Below, in pieces: positions 1 to 10,872 of a DNA stretch of 64,000 nucleotides; positions within the stretch are counted from its first letter, which is position 1; each line of letters begins with the position of its first letter. Both the position numbers and the translations under genes were made by a program. The notes below the pieces were generated by a model that made no database searches, was not told the origin of the DNA, and worked only from the letters and a program-made list of their open reading frames with translations. Source of the stretch: Semisulcospira habei. Its lineage: Eukaryota > Mollusca > Gastropoda > Semisulcospiridae. The stretch is from NCBI GenBank assembly GCA_036245525.1, contig BTPG01000003.1:140462120-140526119 (forward strand), written 5' to 3'.

Positions 1-283
1 CAAATTTGTCCTCCAGGTAATTGTATATATGTATTCTTAGATCAAGCACCGTGATATTCAGGTGCATGGAAACTGCCTCGAAGAAACAGTTTCCGCCTGC
101 AGCTACTTCTACTAAGCACAATCCGTTGGCTGGGAGCAGATTCTGAAGCCGACTTCTGTGCACTTCTTGTTCTCTCTGGTGTCGCTTCATCTCCTGCTTG
201 CTCATTGCTCTATATTGCTGCTTTTGGATAATGTGTTTGCGTTTTCGTCTTGTCAGTGAAGGTAAAGGCATAATTTCGTCACT

Positions 284-1480
284 TTAATCCTCGTTGGAAG
301 ACGTCGGCACTACATCAGCTTGAGGTAACTCAGTGAATAGACTGTAAGTGGGATCCTTGATGATGTTGTCATTGTCACTCTCATTTTCTGTAGTGGTCAA
401 GTCGGTTATGTCCAGGCATTTGCTCTTTATCAAGGGCTCATCATAGTCATCAGACCAAGACCACCGTGCACCCTTGATTTTCGCTGATAAAGGCTCCAGG
501 TCTGAATGACACCAACTTGCATCCTCTTGCACTGGCTGCTTAAAGAGTTGCTTGGAGGCTTGAAGGGGCTCATTGTCAGACAGGCACCAGCTCAGTCTTC
601 TTAGATGACTCTGGACTGTTGACAAGTCAAATTTAAAATAAATCAGTTATCATCAGTCTTTATGTTCGGGGTGTGTGTGTGCATGTGTGCGTGCATGCGC
701 GTGCGCGCGTGCGTGCATGCGTGCGTGTTGGGGTTGAGGGGGGGGGGGGGGGGGTCACATAACGGTACACACGCGCACATCAATTCAGTAGCTAGGCTTC
801 ACATAATGATAGTGATACAGATAGAGTTCAAGATAAACTAAAGGGAATCGCTGATAACAGTAAATTGTGAACAAGAACCCGTAACTTATATCTGTTTGAC
901 AGGTCTCGGTACACTGTGAGCCACAAAACTGACCATACTCACTCGAAGTTGCTCAGAATTGACAGTGGCATTTGAGACCTCCTGGCCATCCTCCTGGTCG
1001 TCTGGCACCGTAAAGGAACTGGCCAGCTTTAGGTACACATTGCCTTCAGCGTCATTCTTTGGTTGGCTGTCCATTCTGTAAAGGTGTGCAATTTGTACAT
1101 GACTATGGAGCAGATACAGTAGTAAATTACATTTAATAGCATTGTCCTGGGTTGAGGGTGGGGGGAACTTAAAAAGACTACATTAATTATCATTTTACAC
1201 TAACCTGCCTCTAAAATAATTTAATGATAATCATTAGTAAACTGCAATGAGTATTTTACCAGTAATCGACCCTAATTTAACAGTCAATGGTGACGATATT
1301 TATATTATTTGTACTGAATACTGCACTCTACAAATAGTATAGATGACAGAAATTATGTTACCTGCAAGAACACTGTGAGGCCACTGACTGTCCGATCCAA
1401 GATACTCCACTGCCCGGTAATGCTGCACTTGCGAAGAGTAGTATGAAAACTGGGGTCTTTCGGATAAAACTTCCCACACT
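284..1480 (-). CDS. Unidentified gene, three putative exons with WxSD..EPL repeats
   Basis: Reading the - strand, three segments are linked by consensus splice sites and compatible phases: 1480-1362 (donor gtaaca), 1075-943 (acceptor tttacag, donor gtgagt) and 610-284 (acceptor cagtccag), ending in a stop at 284. The last exon repeats a short pattern three times: SWCLSDNEPL, SWCHSDLEPL and WSWSDDYDEPL, then an acidic Ser/Thr-rich tail. I do not recognise the family. The first exon's frame is the least certain; a 5' extension beyond 1480 is likely. It would be a divergently oriented neighbour of the POMGNT1-like gene. The evidence is splice logic only. Confidence 0.4.
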
Positions 1481-2029
1481 CTTGGTAGGATGTGGAACAA
1501 AAAGGATTTGTAGCTTGTTAGTATCCTTATAAACTGATATCATGATAATGGTACCAGTGCCATGAGATGTGGGCGCCGATTTCCTGTCGGTGTTATCAAC
1601 AGTGTTGACAGCAGAAAGGCAACAGCTAACATATACCAGATTTCAGCGGGGGTGGGCGTTGGAGTTAACATGATATACTTTAGATCGTATTTTGATATAC
1701 GCTTTAACTGCACTCTTAATCAACTAAACAAGCTGACAGCAAACACAGCTGAACTCCAGATACTTGGTTTTGGCAGTCACTTTTTCTGCAAAGATTCGTG
1801 AGATAGTAAGACCTTACAGCCGTATCTTCAGCTACTATGTTTCGGCGGTGATTGATTCTCTATGTTTGCCTGAACATTTTTTCGGTTCTAATCAATATTT
1901 TTAAAACTAATGATTTTAAAAAAAAAAGAAATAGATTAGACAAAAGAGCATCGTTTCCTGAGTCTGATGATACCAAAAAGTCAAAATCTCCAAAAAAGTG
2001 ATATACTACGTTTCGGCAGTCAACCCTTG

Positions 2030-2208
2030 AAATATTTGACACCACGCTACTGCAAGAGATATAGATACTCATGAGCCCCCACAGTTGCGGGGGCTCATGA
2101 GGATCTATAACTCCTCCTGAAATCACTCTGTATCCATGTTTCTTTGAAGGCGGGGGGCCTTTGGTGTTGAATTTACGACTTCAAATGCACCAGCAGTGAA
2201 GGGGTTAA
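2030..2208. repeat. Palindromic MITE, family P1
   Basis: Contains the perfect-stem core GAGCCCCCACAGTTGCGGGG with arms at 2052-2116, and a right end CAGCAGTGAAGGGGTTAA at 2191-2208. The left end is degenerate. Confidence 0.6.
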
Positions 2209-2256
2209 CCTCTTGTGCATGCAGTCACTGCTACTGCGAACAGTAAAGGGAGTTAA
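2205..2256. repeat. TTAA-flanked palindromic MITE, family P3
   Basis: Begins TTAACCTCTTGTGCATGCAG and ends CAGTAAAGGGAGTTAA. The short palindrome centres on CACTGCTACTGCGAACAGT and relates to copies at 54473-54518 and 63599-63665. Confidence 0.5.
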
Positions 2257-2454
2257 AATGTATTTATTTTTTATCTCAAGACAACATTACTGCTTATGAG
2301 ATGGATCAGCTGCTATATTTCAAGGGTGGTGCCAGGATAACTTTGGGCCAAGATGCAGTCTGCTGTGCTGGCATTGCACTTGAACTATCATGGTCGATCA
2401 TATCTTGTTGTGTTATGTGGGGCTGATTGGATTTACCCTTGGGCTGTTGGTCTT

Positions 2455-2561
2455 TGGCTCATGTGCGAAGCAAAAGTGAGTATGTTCTGGACCAGTGGTC
2501 GTCCATCCGTTGTCTGTTGTCCGTCCGCAGTCATCCATGGTAAACTTTAACGTTGGCATTT
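2455..2561 (+). repeat. Dispersed repeat R1, left part (split by DIRS D1)
   Basis: Begins TTGGCTCATGTGCGAAGC and includes a run of 'gtcgtccgtcc'-type sequence and TAAACTTTAACGTTGGCATTT. The same start occurs at 9240, 15918 and 55524. DIRS copy D1 begins directly after GGCATTT. Confidence 0.7.
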
Positions 2562-3129
2562 GTTTCCTCAAAAACATTACCGATGGCATTACTAGGAAGG
2601 TACACTTAGCTTGCCGATTTCAGCCCAAGAATCTGTTGCGCATCCTTTCACGGTATCTCTGATCTGGTAAGTCCTACTTTAGGCATGTTACTTCTAGCAC
2701 ATGTAAGTCCGTTTTGATGTAGTTTGTATTCTATTAAAATTTGTGTTATTGATGTTGAAACTTCATCTATTTTGTGACAAAACTCAACACAGACAGTGAA
2801 ATCCATTCTTTTCTCTTTATTTCCACCTTATCCTGCTGGCTACTGGTTTGTCACAACTATAGTGTGTTTGGTGTCAGTGTGTTGGGCAGAATGTCAAAGT
2901 TTTGCATCACACACTTGAACGGTAAATATTAAGAAAGTCATGAAAAACAAAAGGTAGTCATTTTCTCTGCTGTACTGCGCTTATCAGGAAGCCCGCTTAT
3001 CAGCCAGCCTGACAGCTGAGAGACTCGCTGCCTCAACGCGCGAGCACCAGATGTGACCCAGTTTCTCGGCTTGCCTGGAACAAACTAAGTGGCCGATCTG
3101 ATACAGCCGTACCCGGTTAAAGCCGTTGC

Positions 3130-3765
3130 CCTTAGCCTCGATGGCGGACATCACCAGGAAGACCTGCTTCCTCCTCGCCCTCGCTTCGGCGGCCAGAGTC
3201 AGCGAGCTGCACGCACTCTCGGTGGACCCAGCCTGCCCACAGTTTAGAGCTGATGGTTCGGTACAGCTCCTGACAAGCCCGTCCTTTCTGGCCAAGAATA
3301 GACTTCCCTCGGTCGGAGCGCAGATCATTACCCTCTGGCCACTCAAGGGGCTGGATCGCTCTTGGGAGTCCCGCCAACAGGATCTGGTTTGGGCCTTTGC
3401 GAATTTACCTAAGGTGAGGACAGAAACGTCTCTTCCTGCACCTGAGATGCGGCAGGGACAATATTTCGGCGCAGACAATCTCTTCATGGCTGCGCTGGGT
3501 CATCCGATCCGCATACGAGGACCTCTCCCCAGAGGGGGCTAAGAGGCTGCAGATTCGTGCGCATTAGGTCAGAGCGGTCTCCACAAGCGTCGCCTTCGAC
3601 TGCAACTGTGCGGTGAGAGACATCATGGCAGCGGTGGTGTGGCGGGAGAGTTCCACCTTCGCCCACATCTACCTCAGGGACCTCTCGGGCCAGCAGGAGA
3701 ACCTGACCCTCGTGGGTGATGTCTCGGCGGCGCAGCACTCCCTCCTGGTGCCTCTGGCGCCCTAG
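3130..3765 (+). pseudogene. DIRS tyrosine recombinase C-terminal fragment (D1)
   Basis: Encodes [20 protein letters not shown] (with the first catalytic Arg in AARVSEL), then SPSFLAKN and, after frame breaks, pieces equivalent to the HxxR box and the FYLRDLSGQ tyrosine box. In this copy the HxxR His-Val-Arg codons are damaged ('gcattaggtcagagcg'), so it is certainly inactive. Confidence 0.75.
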
Positions 3766-3877
3766 GTAACGCTTAGTTGAAATCGTCGGGAGTTTGCGCC
3801 TAGGGCACCGTACTAAGCATGTTACAATGACGGGGTTTGGTGGGCGGCACCCTCCTCCTTTTCCTTATTCTTTCTAT

Positions 3878-3985
3878 TAGTAATGCCATCGTTAAGTGTT
3901 TTGAGGAAACAAATCAATTTTTCTCTAAAATGTATTTTTTCGAAAAATACTTACCAATGGCGTTGCTCAAAAGGCCCTCCCACCT
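3878..3985. repeat. DIRS internal complementary region, D1
   Basis: Contains ttttgaggaaacaaatcaat, the complement of the element's left end, followed directly by the complement of its right end (tctaaaatgtattttttcg). This junction is the template feature expected for DIRS circularisation. Confidence 0.75.
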
Positions 3986-4232
3986 GCCCTGCTTGCCGCC
4001 AGCTACGTTCACTTAGAGTAAGATTGGTGTATCAGCCCACGTGGCCTCATGTTGAGGGAGGGGAGGCCACTCAGGGAGTTTTTGGGTAACGGCTCCCTGG
4101 AGTCGCCTCCCCGGTTGTGTTGCTATACACAATGGATACTTAGGCTGAAATCGGTAGGCTAAGTGTACCTTTCTTTTAGTATTGCCATCGGTAAGTATTT
4201 TTCGAAAAAATACATTTTAGAGAAAAATCCAT

Positions 4233-4812
4233 TTTTCTCAAATACTATTCACAACTTCAAACCCAAACTTGCTACAGAGATACCTGATGGTAAGACCTAA
4301 CTATGCATACTAATTTGGATGACCCCTTGGGAAGATCAAGGGTCACAAGGGCTCAGGAAATGGGTTTTAAAAAAAAAGCTATATTTTGACAAGTAATGTT
4401 TTTTCTCAATTACTATTCACAACTTCATACCCAAACTTGCTACAGAGATACCTGATGGTAAGACCTATCTATGCATACTAATTTGGATGACCCCTCAGAA
4501 AAGGTCAAGGGTCACGAGTGGTCGACAAATTTGTATAAAATGCCAATAATTGTATTATTATCAACATTTTTGCAAACTTTTCAATCAAATTTCCCACAAA
4601 GGTAGCTGATGATAAGACCTTCCTATATATCCTAATTTAGTCAACTCATTACAAAGGTCAAGGGTCACATTGTTTTCACAGATGTGTAAAAACTGATTAA
4701 ATTTTGAGAAAACATGGATTTTGTTAGTGCAGAAGCCATCCCTTTACTTATTGTCAGAGGTGTGGATTGGTCATACACGTGAACCATAAAGGCTTTGCCT
4801 TTTTTGTTGTCA
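4233..4812 (+). repeat. Dispersed repeat R1, right part (after D1)
   Basis: Two to three ~168-bp monomers starting 'actattcacaacttca', each with a DR1-like AGGTCAAGGGTCA (4502-4514 and 4655-4667). It ends with CACGTGAACCATAAAGGC, the inverted counterpart of the R1 start. Confidence 0.7.
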
Positions 4813-4893
4813 TGATGATTCCTACAGGAATCAGATACTGACAACCATCTTGGTTGCTTTACACAGTGGTTTGTTTCTTTCTCTTTTCTCCAG

Positions 4894-5003
4894 AGTGATT
4901 TCTGAAAACCTGAACAAAGGCGGTCGAGGTTTCAATGTGTTGACCATCAGCCACAAGACTCTGAAGCCAGTGTCTGTCATCCATGCTGACACCTACACTT
5001 CTG
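4894..5003 (+). CDS. POMGNT1: POMGNT1-like exon 1 of the visible set (ILEI stem, first part)
   Basis: A pyrimidine-rich acceptor ends in ctccag at 4893 and the donor gtgagt begins at 5004. The exon starts with one base of a split codon, so at least one earlier coding exon exists. It encodes the [11 protein letters not shown] strand and HADTYTS of an ILEI/FAM3-like fold, and ends in phase 1. Confidence 0.85.
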
Positions 5004-8000
5004 GTGAGTTTTTTTTCACATGGTCTTACAGCACTACCTGCTGGCTGTGATGGTAGCTCAAGGGTAGCTCCTGATCAGCTTGTTTATGCCATATGCATGC
5101 AAAATGTCGCCATAGAGACAATAAGGTATTACTGTACTTTATACAACTTGCATGCTTTTTCTGACCATGTGTTACAACTGATAAAAGGCTGTCTCAGGAG
5201 GGCAAGGCAGAGAAGGCAGAGTGTCGAGTGTGTTGCGCAGAGTTTGGATTTTGTCGGAAAAATAGGTGGAAAAAGCGGACGGGAGTTCTTCTTTGTTGTG
5301 CGTGTTGGGGAGAGGGAGAGTCTTTAGAAGTGTCTAGGAGTGTGTTCCTCGCGCTGGGACCATACGGCGTTGAGGCGCGTCCCCTGGGTGGTGGATAGGG
5401 GGTCCCTCGTGAGAGGGGTGCACCGAATGAAATAAGGTGCCATGAACCAACATGGTCTAAGGGAAGGTGACCCCGACAGAAAACCCCTGGTCCTCCTAGT
5501 AAGGGGGTTGGGCGTGGGGGTAGCTTCCCCACCCTGCAAATAAGGAAATAGCTACAAAAACGCCGACGAAAAGACTAACAGTAATTCCTTTCCTGGAGGA
5601 GGAAGGTTCTTCTACCAGAAGACTTATGACGTCCTGTGGTGAAAGTTCTTCTACCAGAAGACTTATGACATCCTGTGGTGAAAGCCAGAAGTCTTCAGAA
5701 GCCAAAGGACTGAGCCGCCTCTCTCTATCCAGGGATACAACCATGGGCACATGGAACGTCAAGACCATGTACCAGAGCGGCAAGGCCGCCCAGATAGCAG
5801 CGGAAATGCAAAAGTACAACCTTTCCCTGCTAGGTATCAGTGAAGCCAGATGGACGCAGTCTGGCCAGAAAAGGCTGTTAAGTGGGGAGATGATTCTGTA
5901 TTCAGGTCATGAAGAGGAGAATGCCCTCCATACAGAAGGCGTAGCATTCATGCTGTCACCAGTGGCACAGAGAGCGCTGATGGGCTGGGAACCTCTTGGG
6001 CCAAGAATCATCACAGCAGCCTTTAGAACCAAGAAAAAGCTCAAGCTGAACGTCATCCAGTGTTATGCGCCCACTAATGACAGGGACGAGGAAGAGAAAC
6101 AAGAGTTCTACGACCGACTCCAGAGTGCCTTGGACAAATGTGCGGAGCGAGACATCACCATCGTCATGGGCGATTTTAATGCCAAAATAGGGGAGGACAA
6201 CACCGGATACGAAGAGGTGATGGGGAGACAGGGACTAGACTCGGAGATGAGTGAGAACGGGGAGAGGTTTGTAGACTTTTGTGCTCTAAACCGACTTGTC
6301 ATTGGAGGCAGCATCTTCCCACACAGAAGGATACACAAAGCAACTTGGGTCTCACCTGACCATACAACAGAGAACCAAATAGACCATATCTGCATTAGCA
6401 AGAAATTTAGAAGATCCCTTCAAGATGTTCGAGTGAGGAGGGGAGCAGATGTCGCCTCCGACCACCATCTGCTTACCTTAAGAATGAAGCTCAAGCTAAA
6501 GAAAAGCCGCACAGAGACAACAAGAAGACAGCACTATAATGTAGGCCTCCTAAGAGAAACTGGAGTTAGAGAAGAGTTCAAACTGGTGCTGTCCAACCGG
6601 TTTCAAGCGCTACAGGAGCTAGTAAATGAAGAGGAGGCGGCCACCACAGAGCAGCAGTGGAAGGCAGTTAGAGAGGCGCTGAACCCAACCTGCAAAGACA
6701 CTGTAGGGTTCAGGAAACACCATCACAAGGACTGGCTGTCGGCACAGACCTTGAAGAAGATAGAAGTGAGGAAGCAGAAGAAAGCAGTTGTCAACAACAG
6801 TCGCACGAGAGCAGCCAAAGTAAGGGCACAGGGGGAATACTCAGAAGCCAACCGCGAGGTGAAGAGGAGTATCAGGGCAGACAAGAGGGCCTACACAGAC
6901 AGCCTGGCAGCAGAGGCAGAAAAGGCAGCAGGCAGCGGCAATATGAAACAGCTCTACGACATTACCAGAAGATTGTCAGGCAAGTATGGCCATACAGAAA
7001 GACCAGTAAAAGACAAAGAAGGCAAGCCTATTGCAGACAGAGCAGACCAACTCGACAGATGGGCTGAGTATTTTGAAGAGTTACTGAACAGACCTAGCCC
7101 ACCCGACCCCCCAGACATCCAGCCGGCAGAGACCGACCTACCCATCAGCTGTGACAGACCCAGCCGGGAAGAGATCAGAAGAGCAGTGGCATTTTTGAAG
7201 AATGGCAAAGCAGCAGGCCCAGATGGCATCCCAGCGGAGTCTCTAAAAGCAGACCTAGAGACAACAGTGGAGATGCTGTACCCACTGTTTGGAAAGATCT
7301 GGGAAGAGGAGGTGATGCCGGCTGACTGGAAGGAGGGGTACCTAATCAAGCTTCCCAAGAAAGGCGACCTCAGCAAGTGTTCCAACTACAGAGGAATCAC
7401 CTTGCTGTCAGTACCAGGAAAGGTCTTCAACAGGATCATCCTGGAGAGAATGAAGAGCTCCGTTGACCCCCAGCTGAGAGACCAGCAAGCAGGATTCAGG
7501 AAGAACCGATCATGTACAGACCAGATCGCCACTCTCCGCATCATCGTGGAACAGTCTCTGGAGTGGAGCTCCCCGCTGTACGTCAACTTTGTGGATTATG
7601 AGAAAGCATTTGACAGTGTGGACCGAGAGACTCTGTGGAAACTCCTACGACACTACGGTGTACCCACAAAGCTCGTCCACCTGATCAAGAGCAGCTACGA
7701 TGGCATGACATGTCGCGTGATCCACGAAGGGCAGTTCACCAGGGAGCTCCAGGTCAGAACTGGTGTCAGGCAGGGGTGTCTGCTGTCTCCGTTCCTCTTC
7801 CTACTGGCCATAGACTGGGTCATGAAGATGACCACAGAGCACAGACGAAGTGGAATACAGTGGACACTGTGGACACAGCTTGACGACCTCGATTTTGCAG
7901 ACGACTTGGCATTACTGTCCCACACTCATCAACAAATGCAGGACAAGACCACGAGGCTTGCTGACATCTCGTCCCAAGTGGGCCTCACCATTCACAAACA

Positions 8001-10837
8001 GAAAACAAAGACAATGAGGCTGAACGCAACCAGGGAGGAACCAGTCTTGCTTGCTGGCACCCCGTTGGAGGAGGTGGAGTCCTTCACCTATCTCGGGAGC
8101 ATCATAGACAAAAAAGGCGGCACTGATGCAGATGTCAGAGCACGAATCGGTAAAGCCAGAGCAGCCTTTCTCCAGTTGAAAAAAGTGTGGAGTTCCAGAG
8201 AGCTGTCACAACACACCAAAGTCCGGATTTTCAACTCCAATGTAAAAGCAGTTCTCCTATATGGAGCAGAAACTTGGAGATTGACAAAAACCACAGTCAA
8301 CAGAGTACAGACCTTCATGAACAGTTGCCTTAGAAGAATTTTGAAAATCCACTGGCCAGAGAAGATCAGCAACGTCAGACTCTGGGAGAGAACAGAGCAG
8401 ATAACAGCAGAGAATGAAATTGGGCGAAGAAGATGGGGATGGATCGGTCACAGTCTGAGAAAGCCAGCTTCCAGTATCACTAGGCAGGCATTGTCATGGA
8501 ACCCCCAGGGAAAGAGGAAAAGAGGTAGGCCGAGAAACTCCTGGCGTCGAGACCTCCAAGCAGACATCAAGAGACTGGGAACCACCTGGAGTAGAATCAA
8601 AGGAGAAGCACAGGACAGGAGTTGCTGGAGGTCTCTCGTCGACGGCCTATACCCGGGTAGGGGTGACAGGCGTAAGTAAGTAAGTAAGGAGTGTGTTCAT
8701 GGTGGCGTAGAGGGTTTTGGAAGAAATGGATTCCAGGATTTTGTTTTGCAGATGTTTACGTTTGGAGTCGGAGATCATTCTGCAGACTTTTGATTTAGTT
8801 GTTTGAAAGATCTGTCTGTGAACGGTGAGGTCGGATGAGCGCCAGCGGCGTTCCGCTTGTCAGCGCTCATGCTTGGCCTCAGCTATGTCATCAGTGAGCC
8901 AGGGGGAGGGGGGGTCGTTTGGTTATGGAGCAGGTTATACTAAATGAATCACTTGTGCCTAGTTCGACGGATAAAATGCAAGCTAAAGCAGGGGTGTGTG
9001 ATGCTGATGGTATATGCCTACACCGCAGGTAGGGGCCAGAGCTCAAGGGGGTCATAGCTTGCACGGGTCCAGCTATCCACTCTCCCTTGAACTATCATGG
9101 TCGATCACTCTACAGAACAGTGATGTAGACCTCAAAGGAGATTACAAATAGAAAAATAGGCTAAAATTGAGTAAGTAGTAGACATTTCCATATAGTCACG
9201 TCATCGGTATTTTAAAAAAAAATACATTTTAGAGGAAAAATTCATATTTTTGGCTCAAGTGCAAAGCAAAAGTATGTTCTGGGCCAGTGGTCGTCCGTCC
9301 GTCATCTGTCATCTGTCATCCATCCGCCGTTGTCTGTCTGCCATGGTAAACTTTAATTTTGGCATTTGTTTCCTCAAAACACATTACCGATGACATTACT
9401 GTCAGGAATACTGATTAGCTAGCCTAATTTTAGCCAAAATTGTTGTATGCCTATATGGTAGGGGAGACAACAAGGGGCGCTATAAGCTAGGCAGTACCGC
9501 GGGTAGCCTCCCTTCCATCCTCATCCGGACATGCGCCCACCGGAATCGCCATTCTGTTTCTTAGCTAGCCGTGGATGGTTGTGTGCCTACTCTCTGCGTC
9601 TGGACTTTGTTTAGTGTGACCGGGCTTGTGACTTGGGACTTGTGCTCTGTGCTTCCCTTCGGTTCTTCGTGTTGGGCTACCTGACGGTGGAGTTTCTGTG
9701 TTTAGTGGACTTTGACTGTTCCTGAGGCTTGCTTCCGACGAATGACCAGTCGGCGTGGGGCCTCTACTTCATGGTTGGTCCCTACGGCGCTGCCTCGGCC
9801 GCCTCTCTGCCATGACTAGTTGGCAAGTTCGCACCTGCATGAGATGTGGGGACTTCCAGTGGCCGAGTGACTCACATGATGTCTGCCTACTGTGCTCTGG
9901 CTGTGCCTCCACTCACCCGTGCGGCGTCTGCACCCCCTGGCGGGAGGAGCAGTGGTCGCAGCTTTGGCGTTTCTATCGGCAGGAATGACCGACCCCAGCC
10001 CGAGAGCAGATGCCTGCTGCCGCCCCGACCGCTTCAGCGGACGCTCACGATTTGGGACGCACGTGTGGATCCGGAGCCCAATGCTTCAGCCGGAGGGTTC
10101 ATCAGCTCGCTGGAGTTACAAGACACCGAGCCTGGCCAACACCGAACGTCTACAGTGTTCGTCAGCTGGCTGAGTACCACCGAGTCTGGCCAACAACATC
10201 CGCTGGACCGCCACGCGTCTACCACCGTGAGGCAATCAATGCACAAGCACAAGCCGTATGATACTGAGGTCAGTAAGTTTGTTAAAGATAAACAGAAAAG
10301 AAAGTGCCCCCACACAGACTTAATTACTAAACTTGTACCTGCCCCCTCGGCACAGGCACATAGAGACGAGACTCTCGGGCATGCAGCGGCGGGCATCCCA
10401 GGGACAGAGCTCCCGCTCTACTAGCTTTCGGCGAGACGGAAGTGCCAGACGGTCGCCCGAGCACCGCCCTCTTTCACGTTCTAAGGACAGGCCTGCCCGC
10501 TCGCAGACTGCTTCCAGGGACCTGGGATGCCCGACACCCTAGGCCTTCCTATACAGGGGTGCGACTTTCGTCAGCCGTCGTGCCTCACCGCCTCGCTCGT
10601 CACGTGGATTCTGTCCGCGTTCGCCGCGACGCAGGTCGCTCCATCGACACACCTGTTCACCTTCCACTATTTGACACCATTCCAGGCGGGGTTCCCACTC
10701 TCGGCTACCACGCTCTCCCCGACGCAGCCATTCTCCACGGCGCCAGCGGTCGTCGCATCGCAGCTCAGTCTCCGCGCGTTTGTCGACACGGGACTCGCCA
10801 TCGGCTCACTCCTCGCGCCTTCATTCTCAGGTGATTA

Positions 10838-10872
<35 letters not shown>

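Larger units (their letters stand above)
2562..4232 (+). mobile_element. DIRS-like retrotransposon D1, internally deleted
   Basis: The left terminus begins gtttcctcaaaaacattacc. The right terminus (about 4110-4232) is largely its reverse complement and ends ...ttttagagaaaaat. An internal complementary region at 3878-3985 joins the complements of both extremes. Only a tyrosine recombinase fragment (about 3130-3765) remains; gag and RT are gone. The arrangement is that of DIRS1-group elements, which integrate through a circular intermediate without target duplication. Confidence 0.8.

Noticed and set aside
6108..8451. Antisense open frames inside the RTE-like ORF
   Set aside because: Shadows of the strongly supported + strand protein; no motifs, and the same shadows recur in the second copy.
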